Assembly: GCA_902801845.1 (NCBI GenBank)
Contig: CADCJW010000002.1
Coordinates: 163,510 to 227,509 of the forward strand
DNA length: 64,000 nt
Direction of reading: 5' to 3'
From: an uncultured Eubacteriales bacterium
Lineage (GTDB): Bacteria > Bacillota > Clostridia > Christensenellales > CAG-138
Shown here: piece after piece, positions 49,635-57,957 of the stretch
Numbering within the stretch: the first letter of the stretch is position 1
How the letters are laid out: every line of letters begins with the position of its first letter
The notes under the pieces: model-generated
Told to the model about the DNA's origin: nothing
The model's input: the letters and a program-made list of their open reading frames with translations, nothing else
The model's database searches: none
Translations under genes and position numbers: made by a program

Positions 49635-50480
49635 ATGAAAAGAACGATCGTGATCCTTTTGGCGGCGGCGATGCTGCTGAGCGTGATCGGATGCAAGAAG
49701 GCAGCGGAAAAGACGACCCTGACCGTGGCCATGTCCCCGGACTTTGCGCCCATGGAGTTCGTGGACACCAGCAAGACCGGCCAGGACCAGTTTGTGGGCT
49801 TCGACATCACCCTGGCCAAGTATCTGGCGGAGGAGCTGGGGCTGACGCTGGAGATCAAGCCCATGAGCTTTGACGCCTGCCAGACGGCGGTGCAGCTGGG
49901 GTCCGTGGATATGTCCATCTCCGGCTTCTCCTGGACGGCGGAGCGGGAGGAGAACTACCTGCTCTCCGACTACTACATCGCCGGCGACAACGAGACCCAG
50001 CAGTCCGTCATCACCGTGAAGGCCAAGGAGGGCACCGTCACGGAGGCCGCCGGGTTCTCCGGCTGGAAGGTGGGCGCCCAGGCCGCGTCCCTCCAGGAGA
50101 AGCTGGTCCAGGAGGCGCTGATCCCCGCCGGGGCGGAGATGGTGGTCTATAAGAGCATCGACGATGCCGTGCTGGCCCTGCAGACCGGAAAGATCGACGC
50201 TTTGGCCGTGGCCCACGGGAACGGGGAGGCCATCATCAGCAACAACCCGGACATCGCGTTCACGGGCTATGATTTCGAGGTGGACCCCAAGTACGAAAAC
50301 AACGTGATCCTGCTGAACAAGAACAGCACTGAGCTGCTCGCCAAGGTCAACGGCCTCCTGGCCAAGGCCCTGGCCGCCAACTATTACGACGGCTGGTACG
50401 AGGAGGCCAAGGCCCTGGCCGGCATCGCCACGGCGTCCGAGGTCAGCTACAACGACGACGGCAGCGCGCCCACGGAGTGA
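49635..50480 (+). CDS. Polar amino-acid ABC binding lipoprotein
   Basis: This 281-residue binding protein has lipobox LSVIGC (Cys20) and a SBP_bac_3 domain: LTVAMSPDFAPMEFVD (about 28-43), VGFDITLAKYLAEELG (about 54-69) and VDMSISGFSWTAEREE (about 92-107). Such proteins bind polar or charged amino acids, cystine or opines. The two following genes, after a repeat element, complete the importer. The start is preceded by GGAGGGAACGAAC. Confidence 0.92.
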   Translation: MKRTIVILLAAAMLLSVIGCKKAAEKTTLTVAMSPDFAPMEFVDTSKTGQDQFVGFDITLAKYLAEELGLTLEIKPMSFDACQTAVQLGSVDMSISGFSWTAEREENYLLSDYYIAGDNETQQSVITVKAKEGTVTEAAGFSGWKVGAQAASLQEKLVQEALIPAGAEMVVYKSIDDAVLALQTGKIDALAVAHGNGEAIISNNPDIAFTGYDFEVDPKYENNVILLNKNSTELLAKVNGLLAKALAANYYDGWYEEAKALAGIATASEVSYNDDGSAPTE

Positions 50481-50500
50481 TTGGATAGTATTCATAGCAC

Positions 50501-50639
50501 GCACCCTTTCTTGAAAGAAAGGGTGCATCCCCAAAGAACTTTACCTGATTGGCGGCGTCTTCGCTGCGGTCCATGACATCTTTGTTAAGTTTCTCTTTTT
50601 CCGCCGCTTTTTCTCCTTTGTATAAAGAGAAAAAGCGGC
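50501..50639 (-). repeat. Compound intergenic stem-loop element, copy 6 (reversed, inside an operon)
   Basis: Stem C GCACCCTTTCTT/AAGAAAGGGTGC (50501-50526), box CCAAAGAACTTT, a replaced centre with GGCGGCG, box AAGTTTCTCTTTTT and stem A GCCGCTTTTTCTC...AGAGAAAAAGCGGC (50603-50639) are present. Both stem arms of C differ from copy 5 by a paired change. It lies between the binding protein and permease genes of one importer. Confidence 0.85.
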
Positions 50640-50659
50640 AAACCAACAGGTAAAAACCC

Positions 50660-51343
50660 ATGACATTTACAAGCGTTCTCCAAAACATCATCAAACTCCT
50701 CTCGAAGTACTGGGACGTGTTCCTCCTCAAGGGCGTCAGCGTCACGCTGGCCCTGTCCGCCATCACGGTCTGCTGCGGGGCGGTGCTGGGCGCGCTGCTG
50801 GCGCTGATGAAGATGTCCCCCCTGCGGCCCCTCCGGTGGCTGGTCACCGCCTTCGTGGAGGTGATCCGGGGTACGCCCATGCTGCTGCAGCTGTACGTGG
50901 GCTACTTCATCGTGCCGCTGATGTTCCCGGCTCTGGGCCTGGGCACCTTCGCCAGCATCTCCGTGGCCCTGGTCATCAACAGCGCCGCCTACGTGTCTGA
51001 GATCATCCGCTCCGGCATCCAGGCCGTGGACGTGGGCCAGGGCGAGGCGGCCCGGAGCCTGGGGCTCTCCAAGGGCCAGACCATGCGCAAGGTCATCCTG
51101 CCCCAGGCGGTGAAGAACATCCTCCCCGCCCTGGGCAACGAGTTCATCACCATCATCAAGGAGACCTCCCTGGCCTCCACCTTCTTCGTGGGGGATCTGA
51201 TGACCTCGTACCTGATCGTGAAGGGCGCCACATACCTGGCCTTCGAGAGTTTGATCATCGTGGGCATCATCTACTTTTTGCTCACCTTCACCCTGAGCAA
51301 GCTGGTGGGCGCCTACGAAAGGAGGCTGAAGCAGAGTGACTGA
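50660..51343 (+). CDS. Polar amino-acid ABC permease
   Basis: This 227-residue permease of the HisM/GlnP family has five TM helices. The conserved stretches [21 protein letters not shown] (about 69-89) and [29 protein letters not shown] (about 127-155, the EAA loop; quoted in part) are visible. It pairs with the adjacent ATPase and binding protein. No strong SD precedes the ATG, only the right end of the repeat element. Confidence 0.92.
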   Translation: MTFTSVLQNIIKLLSKYWDVFLLKGVSVTLALSAITVCCGAVLGALLALMKMSPLRPLRWLVTAFVEVIRGTPMLLQLYVGYFIVPLMFPALGLGTFASISVALVINSAAYVSEIIRSGIQAVDVGQGEAARSLGLSKGQTMRKVILPQAVKNILPALGNEFITIIKETSLASTFFVGDLMTSYLIVKGATYLAFESLIIVGIIYFLLTFTLSKLVGAYERRLKQSD

Positions 51344-52073
51344 CACCGTTTTGATCGAGACGAAGAGCCTCGTCAAGAGCTTCGGCGCCCTCCGCGTCCT
51401 CAACGGCGTGTCCATCCAGGTCCATCAGGGGGAGGCCCTGGCCATCATCGGCCCCTCCGGCGGCGGCAAGAGCACCTTCCTCCGCTGCCTCAACCTGCTG
51501 GAGACGCCCGACGGCGGGGACGTGATCTTCGAGGGGCAGAAGATCAACCAAAAGGGCACCAACGTGGACAAATACCGGCAAAAGATGGGCATGGTGTTCC
51601 AGCACTTCAACGTGTTCCCCCACATGACCGTGCAGGAGAACATCACCCTGGCGCCCACGCTGCTGAAGAAGAAGACCCCGGCCGAGGCGGACGAGAAGGC
51701 CCTGTACCTGCTGGAGCGGATCGGCCTTTTGGACAAGAAGGACGAGTACCCCCGCAAGCTCTCCGGCGGGCAGAAGCAACGGCTGGCCATCGTGCGGGCC
51801 CTGGCCATGGAGCCGGACGTGATGCTCTTTGACGAGCCCACCTCCGCCCTGGACCCGGAGATGGTGGGCGAGGTGCTGGACCTGATCCGCGCCCTGGTGG
51901 AGGGCGGCATGACCAGCGTCATCGTCACCCACGAGATGGGGTTCGCCCGGGAGGTCTCCGACCGGATCCTGTTCATGTCCGAGGGCCAGATCGTGGAGCA
52001 GGGCGCCCCCGCCCAGCTCCTGGACCACCCCCGGCAAAAGCGGACGCAGGACTTTTTGAGCAAGGTGCTGTGA
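51336..52073 (+). CDS. Polar amino-acid ABC ATPase (GlnQ-like)
   Basis: This 245-residue ATPase has Walker [14 protein letters not shown] (about 41-53), Q-loop [17 protein letters not shown], signature [16 protein letters not shown] (about 145-160), Walker [18 protein letters not shown] and H-loop VTHEM. The start is GTG, 8-nt overlap with the permease stop, with AGGAGG 11 nt upstream. It energises uptake of a polar amino acid. Confidence 0.94.
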   Translation: MTDTVLIETKSLVKSFGALRVLNGVSIQVHQGEALAIIGPSGGGKSTFLRCLNLLETPDGGDVIFEGQKINQKGTNVDKYRQKMGMVFQHFNVFPHMTVQENITLAPTLLKKKTPAEADEKALYLLERIGLLDKKDEYPRKLSGGQKQRLAIVRALAMEPDVMLFDEPTSALDPEMVGEVLDLIRALVEGGMTSVIVTHEMGFAREVSDRILFMSEGQIVEQGAPAQLLDHPRQKRTQDFLSKVL

Positions 52074-52092
52074 TGACGCGGGGGGTTCTTTT

Positions 52093-52223
52093 GCCGCTTT
52101 TTCTCTTTAGGTAAAGAGAAAAAGCGGCAGAAAAAGAGAAACCCATTGAGGAAAGATATATCCCCCCTGTGCTTCTCTTTTTTCGGTTCCTTTTTTCCTC
52201 TTCACCGAAGAGAAAAAAGGAAC
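52093..52223 (+). repeat. Compound intergenic element variant with two stem A units
   Basis: It has stem A GCCGCTTTTTCTCTTT/AAAGAGAAAAAGCGGC (52093-52128), an A-rich box, then a reversed box (GCTTCTCTTTTTTC) and a second stem A of the GTTCC type (52186-52223, with one bulge). This fuses two element halves head to head. Confidence 0.8.
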
Positions 52224-52258
52224 AAAAACATCCCCAAAAGTATATTTCTCCCCCTGCG

Positions 52259-52287
52259 TTGACGGGACGCGGGGGGATTGATACTAT
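52259..52287 (+). promoter_or_regulatory. Promoter of the tryptophanase-like gene
   Basis: TTGACG (52259-52264), 17 bp and TACTAT (52282-52287) form the promoter. No TnaC-like leader peptide is apparent in the short leader. Confidence 0.7.
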
Positions 52288-52323
52288 TAGGGTAGCACAA
52301 AAAATGGGAGGCAAAAAACGAGT

Positions 52324-53949
52324 ATGGAATATCCCCTGAACGTACCGGCGCCCCGGTCCTTCGCCTATGTGAAGCGGAACATCCCTGAGGTCACCGTGGA
52401 GCAGCGGGAGCGGGCCCTTAAGAGCACCCACTACAACGAGTTCGCCTTCCCGGCGGGCATGCTCACCGTGGACATGCTCTCCGACTCCGGCACCACCGCC
52501 ATGACCGACCTGCAGTGGAGCGCCCTCATGCTGGGCGACGAGAGCTACGGCCGGAACAAGGGCTACTACGTGCTGCTGGACGCCATGCGGGACGTGTTCG
52601 AGCGGGGCGATCAGCAAAAGCGCACGCTGGATCTGGTCCGCACGGGCTGCGAGGACATGGTCAAGCTCATGGACGAGCTGTACCTGGTGGAATACGAGGG
52701 CGGCCTCTTCAACGGCGGCGCGGCCCAGATGGAGCGGCCCAACACCTTTTTGGTCCCCCAGGGCCGGTGCGCGGAGAGCCTGCTGTTCTCCATCGTCTCC
52801 AAGATCCTGAACGACCGTCACCCGGGCAAGAGCTTCACCATCCCCAGCAACGGCCACTTCGACACCACCGAGGGCAACATCAAGCAGATGGGCTCCATCC
52901 CCCGGAACCTGTACGACAAGGACCTCCTCTGGGAGGTGCCCCAGGGCGGCAAATACGAAAAGAACCCCTTCAAGGGGAACATGGACCTTCAAAAGCTCCA
53001 GCAGATGATCGACGAGCTGGGGCCGGAGAACATCCCCATGGTCTACACCACCATCACCAACAACACGGTCTGCGGCCAGCCCGTGTCCATGGCCAACATC
53101 CGCGCGGTGGCCGAGATCGCCCACAAATACGAGATCCCCTACATGCTGGACGCGGCCCGCTGGGCGGAGAACTGCTACTTCATCAAGGTCAACGAGCCCG
53201 GCTACGAAGATACCTCCATCTTCGAGATCGCCAAGGAGCTCTTCTCCTACTGCGACGGCTTCACCGCCTCCCTGAAGAAGGACGGTCACGCCAACATGGG
53301 CGGCGTCTGCGCCTTCCGGGACAAGGGCTACTTCTGGAAGAAGTTCTCCGACTTCAACCCGGACGGCTCCGTGAAGACCGACGTGGGCATCCTTTTGAAG
53401 GTGAAGCAGATCTCCTCCTACGGCAACGACTCCTACGGCGGCATGTCCGGCCGGGACATCATGGCTCTCGCCGCGGGCCTCTACGAGTGCGGAAGGTTCC
53501 AGTATCTCGACGAGCGGGTGAAGCAGTGCGAATACCTGGCCCAGGGCTTCTACAAGGCGGGGCTCCCCGTGGTGCTGCCCGCCGGCGGCCACGGCGTGTA
53601 CCTGAACATGGACAAATTCTTCGACGGCAAGCGGGGTCACGACAGCTTCGCCGGCGAGGGCTTCTCCCTGGAGCTCATCCGCCGCTACGGCATCCGGGTG
53701 TCGGAGCTGGGCGACTACTCCATGGAGTACGACCTCAAGACCCCCGAGCAGCAGGCGGAGGTGTGCAACGTGGTCCGCTTCGCCGTGAACCGGAGCCAGC
53801 TTAGTCAGGAGCACCTCGATTACGTGATCGCCGCGGTCAGCGCCCTCTACCGGGATCGGGACTCCATCCCCAACATGCGGATCACCATGGGCCACAACCT
53901 GCCCATGCGCCACTTCCACGCGTTTCTGGAGCCCTACCCCGCCAAATGA
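52324..53949 (+). CDS. Divergent tryptophanase/tyrosine phenol-lyase family protein
   Basis: This 541-residue PLP enzyme of the beta-eliminating lyase family has LSDSGTTAMTDLQWSALMLGDESY (about 52-75, split), PQGRCAES in place of HQGRGAE (about 141-148; the Gln-Gly-Arg phosphate contacts are kept), DAARWAENCYFIK (about 277-289) and SLKKDGHANMGG with the PLP lysine (about 317-328; SAKKD/SGKKD in TnaA/TPL). Compared with TnaA/TPL of about 460-475 residues it carries an insertion of about 45 residues near 95-140. It follows an amino-acid importer, so it probably degrades an imported amino acid; Trp versus Tyr or Cys cannot be decided. SD GGGAGG lies 11 nt upstream. Confidence 0.85.
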   Translation: MEYPLNVPAPRSFAYVKRNIPEVTVEQRERALKSTHYNEFAFPAGMLTVDMLSDSGTTAMTDLQWSALMLGDESYGRNKGYYVLLDAMRDVFERGDQQKRTLDLVRTGCEDMVKLMDELYLVEYEGGLFNGGAAQMERPNTFLVPQGRCAESLLFSIVSKILNDRHPGKSFTIPSNGHFDTTEGNIKQMGSIPRNLYDKDLLWEVPQGGKYEKNPFKGNMDLQKLQQMIDELGPENIPMVYTTITNNTVCGQPVSMANIRAVAEIAHKYEIPYMLDAARWAENCYFIKVNEPGYEDTSIFEIAKELFSYCDGFTASLKKDGHANMGGVCAFRDKGYFWKKFSDFNPDGSVKTDVGILLKVKQISSYGNDSYGGMSGRDIMALAAGLYECGRFQYLDERVKQCEYLAQGFYKAGLPVVLPAGGHGVYLNMDKFFDGKRGHDSFAGEGFSLELIRRYGIRVSELGDYSMEYDLKTPEQQAEVCNVVRFAVNRSQLSQEHLDYVIAAVSALYRDRDSIPNMRITMGHNLPMRHFHAFLEPYPAK

Positions 53950-53988
53950 CGGTACAGGCTGTCGTAAAGGCGGCAGACCATTTGCGGC

Positions 53989-54014
53989 AAGGCTCCCTCT
54001 GGGGGGCCTTTTTG
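53989..54014 (+). terminator. Intrinsic terminator of the tryptophanase-like gene
   Basis: AAGGCTCCC and GGGGGGCCTT form an imperfect stem followed by TTTT. Confidence 0.7.
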
Positions 54015-54042
54015 AAATTTCAGGAAAAAAGCCGGGATACGG

Positions 54043-54071
54043 TTGCTTTTTTCCCCTATGCATAGTATAAT
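54043..54071 (+). promoter_or_regulatory. Promoter of the LCP gene with PadR-like operator half
   Basis: TTGCTT (54043-54048), 17 bp and consensus TATAAT (54066-54071) form the promoter. The spacer carries CTATGCATAGTAT (54056-54068), which differs at one position from the CTATGCGTAGTAT of the PadR operator at 57911. Confidence 0.75.
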
Positions 54072-54109
54072 AAGCGCTCATCAAACAAGACATGAGGAGG
54101 TAATCGGGC

Positions 54110-55735
54110 ATGGAACAAAAGCCGTCCCTGGAAGATATCCTTCGCTCCGAGGAGGTCACCCCCCAGAAGGGGCCCGTGAAGCGCAAACCGGCCCCGGCGG
54201 AGGACCAGAATAAAAAGAAAGGCAAGAAGGGCCGCAAGCGGACCGTCCTTTGGATCGTGCTCGCCATCCTCGCCCTGCTGCTCGTGGGCGGGGGCATCTG
54301 GGCCTACCGGGTCCTGGTCCGGCCCGAGACCATGTTCACCAGCTCCACCGCCACGGTCACCGAGGCGCCCCAGAAGGAGCGGGTGGAATCCGCCTTCGAT
54401 CTTTCCAGCTTCCTGCCCACGGCGGCGCCGGAGGAACAGGCCACGGCGGAGGCGCAGGCCGCGACCCCCGTTCCGGAGCGGAAGATGGACAACATCGTCA
54501 ACGTCATGCTCATGGGCATCGACGCCTTTGAGGGCGGCGGGACCACCAGCGGCTCCCAGCCCCACACGGACGTGATGATGGTGGTCGCCGTCAACTTCGA
54601 CAAGGACACGGTGGACCTGATCACCCTGCCCCGGGACACCTTCACCACCGCCCCCGGCTACCACGGCTTCTATAAGCTCAACGGCGTCTTCAACGCCGGC
54701 GGCGGCATGGACGATATGGCGGGAGGCTTCGCCCTCACCTGCCGGGCGGCGGAGATCTGGCTGGGGGGCATCTCCATCCCCTACTACTACGCGGTGGACT
54801 TCCAGGCGGTGGTGGACATCGTGGACGCCATCGGCGGCATCGACTACCAGGTGGACCAGACCTTTAAGGCGAACGTGCCCCAGAACAGCTCCATGAAGGA
54901 AGGCAAGACCTATTATAAGAGCGACGAGCTGCAGCATTTGGATGGAAACGCGGTCCTGGGGTATCTGCGCATCCGGCACGATGCGGACGGGTTGGACAGC
55001 TCCCGTACCGCCCGGCAGCGGCGGATGATGGTGGCCATCTTCACCAAGCTGAAGAAGGAAGGGAAGCTGAGCCAGATCCCCTCCCTCATCAACGCGGCCA
55101 CCAGCGGCGTCTACACCAACACCACCCTGGAGCAGACCACGGCCCTGGCGAACTACGCCATCAGCAAGATCGGCCCGGAGAACATCCGCACCCGGGCCAT
55201 GTACGGCGACATCTGGTACCAGCACTACTTCAAGTACTGCTTCGTGGACCAGCAGAACCGGATCGACCTCATCCAGGAGGTCTTCGGCATCGACGCGGAG
55301 CCCGTGGGCGTGAACACCCCTGCCTTCGAGAACTGGCTCTATGACATCGGCTTCATGGCCATGAAGTACGTGCGCCAGCCGGAGAAAGTCTTCAAGGTCA
55401 TCGACGAGCAGAAGGCCGCCGGGAAGCAGTTCACCGACGAGCAGATCGCCGCCTACACCGCCTGCTACCAGGCCTACACCGCCCTGGACGAGGGCTTCGC
55501 CCAGTGCTCCAAGCGGGTCCAGAAGGCCTACGTGGACACGAGCCTCACCAAGGCCCAGATCGAAGCCATGGAGAAGGAGGTCAAGGCCCAGCTCAAGGCG
55601 CTGAACGAGGCCGTCCATGACACCACCATGGCCCTGGCCAAGGCCTGCGACGTCCACACCAAGCTGGAATGGAAGGTGGGCGAGCGCTGGTTCGTGGACG
55701 GGGACATCAATGAAAAGTTCGTAGCGTTCGGTTAA
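54110..55735 (+). CDS. LytR-CpsA-Psr family protein
   Basis: This 541-residue membrane protein has a basic cytosolic tail, one TM (about 45-66), an Ala/Thr-rich linker and an LCP domain (about 130-310). Visible family features are NVMLMGIDAF, PHTDVMMVVAVNFDKDTVDLITLPRDT (quoted in two parts, about 156-182), YKLNGVFNAGG, and GNAVLGYLRIRHDADGLDSSRTARQRRMM with Arg residues contacting pyrophosphate. LCP enzymes ligate wall glycopolymers to peptidoglycan. The C-terminal 200 residues are an unusual helical extension rich in Ala/Lys/Gln. SD GAGGAGG is upstream. Confidence 0.92.
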   Translation: MEQKPSLEDILRSEEVTPQKGPVKRKPAPAEDQNKKKGKKGRKRTVLWIVLAILALLLVGGGIWAYRVLVRPETMFTSSTATVTEAPQKERVESAFDLSSFLPTAAPEEQATAEAQAATPVPERKMDNIVNVMLMGIDAFEGGGTTSGSQPHTDVMMVVAVNFDKDTVDLITLPRDTFTTAPGYHGFYKLNGVFNAGGGMDDMAGGFALTCRAAEIWLGGISIPYYYAVDFQAVVDIVDAIGGIDYQVDQTFKANVPQNSSMKEGKTYYKSDELQHLDGNAVLGYLRIRHDADGLDSSRTARQRRMMVAIFTKLKKEGKLSQIPSLINAATSGVYTNTTLEQTTALANYAISKIGPENIRTRAMYGDIWYQHYFKYCFVDQQNRIDLIQEVFGIDAEPVGVNTPAFENWLYDIGFMAMKYVRQPEKVFKVIDEQKAAGKQFTDEQIAAYTACYQAYTALDEGFAQCSKRVQKAYVDTSLTKAQIEAMEKEVKAQLKALNEAVHDTTMALAKACDVHTKLEWKVGERWFVDGDINEKFVAFG

Positions 55736-55745
55736 GAAAACGTGA

Positions 55746-55773
55746 AAAAGGCACCCGAAAGGGTGCCTTTTTT
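55746..55773 (+). terminator. Intrinsic terminator of the LCP gene
   Basis: AAAAGGCACCC and GGGTGCCTTTT with loop GAAA form an 11-bp stem, extended by T. Its right half is the start of a 117-bp sequence that is repeated 129 bp downstream. Confidence 0.9.
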
Positions 55774-56072
55774 CGTGATGTTTGCGCTTGAAAGCGCAAG
55801 TGATGTTGCTTCGCAGTGATGTTTGCTGCGCAAGTGATGTTGCGCTTCGCGCAGATATTTCGCCGCGAAGCGGTGCACCCCTTCCCATCGGGTGCCTTTT
55901 TTCGTGATGTTTGCGCTTGAAAGCGCAAGTGATGTTGCTTCGCAGTGATGTTTGCTGCGCAAGTGATGTTGCGCTCCGCGCAGATATATCGCCGCGGAGC
56001 GGTGCATCACTGGCCCATAGGGTCAACATCACTTCCCGCAGGGATACATCACGCCGCGAAGCGGCACATCAC
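55761..56072. repeat. Hairpin array 2 (GTGATGT linker) with internal 117-bp duplication
   Basis: GTGATGT linkers alternate with hairpins TTGCGC/GCGCAA, TGC/GCA, TTGC/GCAA, TGCGC/GCGCA. The block 55761-55877 recurs at 55890-56006 with about three differences. After a GATATATC core, linkers turn to GCATCAC/ACATCAC (four copies) until the array meets the convergent DUF4097 gene. The 341-bp gap holds nothing else I can support. Confidence 0.92.
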
Positions 56073-56076
56073 TATA

Positions 56077-56946
56077 TTACTTCCCGCTGAGGGACAGGCG
56101 GATGTCGCCCGTGGAGGTCTCGGCCTCGCAGGGGCCGCCGAAGGCCCCGTTGGGCTCGCTGACGGTCCCGGCGGGGACGGACACCTTGCCCGTGGAGGCG
56201 CTGGCCGAAAAGGCCTTGGGGGTGCGGATGGTGCCGGTGATATTTCCGGTGGTGGCCTCCAGATAGAGGCTCAGGGCGTCCACGTCCGTGAGGCGGATGT
56301 CCCCGGTGGTGCTCTCGCACCGCAGCTCGCCGGAGCAGATCACGTTTTTGAGCACCAGATCCCCGGTGTTCACGCTCAGCTCCGCCGTCACCGGGCTTAG
56401 GTCGCTGAGGAGCAGCCTGCCCGTGTCGCTGTGGGCGACGATGCTCTTCAGCTTCAGGTTGCTGATCTCCGCCCGGCCGGTGTTCAGGTTGACCAGCACC
56501 GTTTCGATGTCCAGATCCCGAACCGACAGATCCCCCGTGTTCAGCTCCACCTGCAGGGAGGCGTATTCGGTCTTGGGCAGGGTCAGGGTGATCCGAGGCC
56601 CCTTGAAGCGGAAGCCGAAGAGGAACCAGCGGCTCTTCCCCTCTTCCACGGGCCGGATGATCAGCCGGCCGTCCTGGACCTGCACGGTGTATTTCTCCCG
56701 GTCGGATTCAAATACCGTCACCTCCCGGGTGTCCCCCTCCCCGGCCACGATGTCCACATCGGCGGTGTAGCCCCGGATGTCCATCTCCCGGAAGGGCTCG
56801 GACAGCTCATAGGTGCTTTTGGTATACTCGGTCCGATCCAGCTTGTCGAATTTGAAGTTCACGGTGCTCAGCCCCGCAAAGCACAGCCCCCCGCCGATGG
56901 CCACCACCAGCACGGCGATCAAAATAGCGATTGCAGTCTTTTTCAT
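56077..56946 (-). CDS. DUF4097-family beta-solenoid protein, exported
   Basis: This 289-residue protein has an N-terminal TM/signal (about 4-24), then short beta repeats with the recurring NTGDL/TTGDI/STGDI pattern (six or so turns, about 125-285), as in DUF4097/DUF4098 putative adhesins. It is the third gene of a PadR-DUF1700-DUF4097 cassette common in Firmicutes; the cassette is thought to respond to envelope stress. It follows the DUF1700 gene by 15 nt. Confidence 0.9.
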   Translation of the reverse strand: MKKTAIAILIAVLVVAIGGGLCFAGLSTVNFKFDKLDRTEYTKSTYELSEPFREMDIRGYTADVDIVAGEGDTREVTVFESDREKYTVQVQDGRLIIRPVEEGKSRWFLFGFRFKGPRITLTLPKTEYASLQVELNTGDLSVRDLDIETVLVNLNTGRAEISNLKLKSIVAHSDTGRLLLSDLSPVTAELSVNTGDLVLKNVICSGELRCESTTGDIRLTDVDALSLYLEATTGNITGTIRTPKAFSASASTGKVSVPAGTVSEPNGAFGGPCEAETSTGDIRLSLSGK

Positions 56947-56961
56947 AGTCTCTTGCTCCCT

Positions 56962-57570
56962 TTACTCCTTGCTTTTCTTACCGACGAACAGCGATTTTAT
57001 GCCGACCCAAAGCCACTTGCACAGCTTCACCGTGCCCACGGTGAGAAGCTTCATCAGCAAAAACAGCAGCGCGCACAGGCCCAGGCAAACCAGCCCCCCG
57101 CCCAGCAGCACCAGGCCCTGGGCCAGATGCAGCCGGCAAAGCTCCACCACCCCCGCAACCATGGCCACGAAGCCGGTGAGGATCACCGCCGCCACCACCG
57201 CCCACAGGGCGATGACCACCGCCCACAGGGCGATGAACAGGGCGAACAGCACCGCCAGCACCGCGATGAGCACCGGCAGCCACACCGGCGCCCCCAGCAC
57301 CAGCAGCAGGATCACCCAGCCGGAGCTGCCCTTCTTTTTGCGCTCCTGGATGCGCGTTTCCACGATCTGGGTGAGGGGGGTGTCCTTCACCACGCTGGCC
57401 ACGATCTCGTCCAGGGAGCCCAGGCGCGATACGGCCTCCTCCTCGGTGAGCCCGTCCTCCATGGAATCGGCGATCAGCTCCCCGTAATATTCCACCGTGC
57501 GCTCCACGGTTTCCTGGGGCAGGCCCGCCATCCTGTGGCGCAGCTCCCCGATGAATGCGTCCCTGCTCAT
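56962..57570 (-). CDS. DUF1700 membrane protein
   Basis: This 202-residue protein has an N-terminal cytosolic helical domain (MSRDAFIGELRHRMAGLPQETVERTVEYY..., about 1-65, quoted in part; EEEAVSRLGSLDEIVAS is the family mark) and four TMs between about 78 and 190. DUF1700 proteins are usually encoded next to PadR and DUF4097. The start overlaps the PadR stop (ATGA); an open frame upstream of it in the same phase is not protein-like. Confidence 0.9.
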   Translation of the reverse strand: MSRDAFIGELRHRMAGLPQETVERTVEYYGELIADSMEDGLTEEEAVSRLGSLDEIVASVVKDTPLTQIVETRIQERKKKGSSGWVILLLVLGAPVWLPVLIAVLAVLFALFIALWAVVIALWAVVAAVILTGFVAMVAGVVELCRLHLAQGLVLLGGGLVCLGLCALLFLLMKLLTVGTVKLCKWLWVGIKSLFVGKKSKE

Positions 57571-57881
57571 TGCTTTCCCTCCTTGGTGATGAACCGGTAG
57601 ATCTTTTCCATCTCGTCCCAGTCCCGCTTGAAATCCTCGATCCGGGCCTTGCCGGCGTCGGTGATGTGGTAGTATTTCCGCAGCCGCCCGTTGTGCTCCA
57701 CGGATCGGACCGTCAGCAGCCGCCCCTCCTCCAGCCGCCGGAGGATGGGATAGAGGGTGGATTCGGACACGTCCACGTAGGGTTTGATGTCCTTGATGAT
57801 CTGATACCCGTAGGAATCCTCGCTCTGGATGGCGGCCAGGACGCACACGTCCAGCAGCCCGCGCTTCATTTGAACATCCAT
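57567..57881 (-). CDS. PadR-family transcriptional regulator
   Basis: This 104-residue protein has the PadR winged helix: MKRGLLDVCVLAAIQSEDSYGYQII (quoted in part), STLYPILRRLEEGRLL (about 40-55) and GRLRKYYHITDAGKARIEDF (about 64-83). Start: GGAGG lies 10 nt before MDVQMKR, whereas the ATG three codons earlier is 1 nt from the SD, so I take the later one. It probably represses its own operon through the palindrome at 57911. Confidence 0.93.
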   Translation of the reverse strand: MDVQMKRGLLDVCVLAAIQSEDSYGYQIIKDIKPYVDVSESTLYPILRRLEEGRLLTVRSVEHNGRLRKYYHITDAGKARIEDFKRDWDEMEKIYRFITKEGKQ

Positions 57882-57907
57882 ACGTCTCATGCCTCCCTTC
57901 GCGTGAT

Positions 57908-57936
57908 ACTATACTACGCATAGTATCATGTGTCAA
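57908..57936 (-). promoter_or_regulatory. PadR operon promoter with operator
   Basis: On the minus strand TTGACA (57931-57936), 17 bp and TATAGT (57908-57913) form the promoter. Palindrome ATACTA-CGCA-TAGTAT (57911-57926) fills the spacer and touches the -10, the expected position of an autorepressor site. Confidence 0.88.
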
Positions 57937-57957
57937 GGGGTATTTTGAAAAAATTAT

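Noticed and set aside
52288..52323. TnaC-like leader peptide before the tryptophanase-like gene
   Set aside because: The leader from the predicted start is about 30 nt, with no ORF containing a critical Trp and no rho-dependent features.
51973..54297. Long minus-strand open frame across the ATPase, tryptophanase-like and LCP genes
   Set aside because: It crosses two intergenic stem-loops and a promoter and has no family motif. The plus-strand genes explain the region.
55732..56010. Short His-rich open frames over the hairpin array
   Set aside because: They are translations of repeat units (ATCAC/TTGCG), a typical artefact, with no ribosome binding site.
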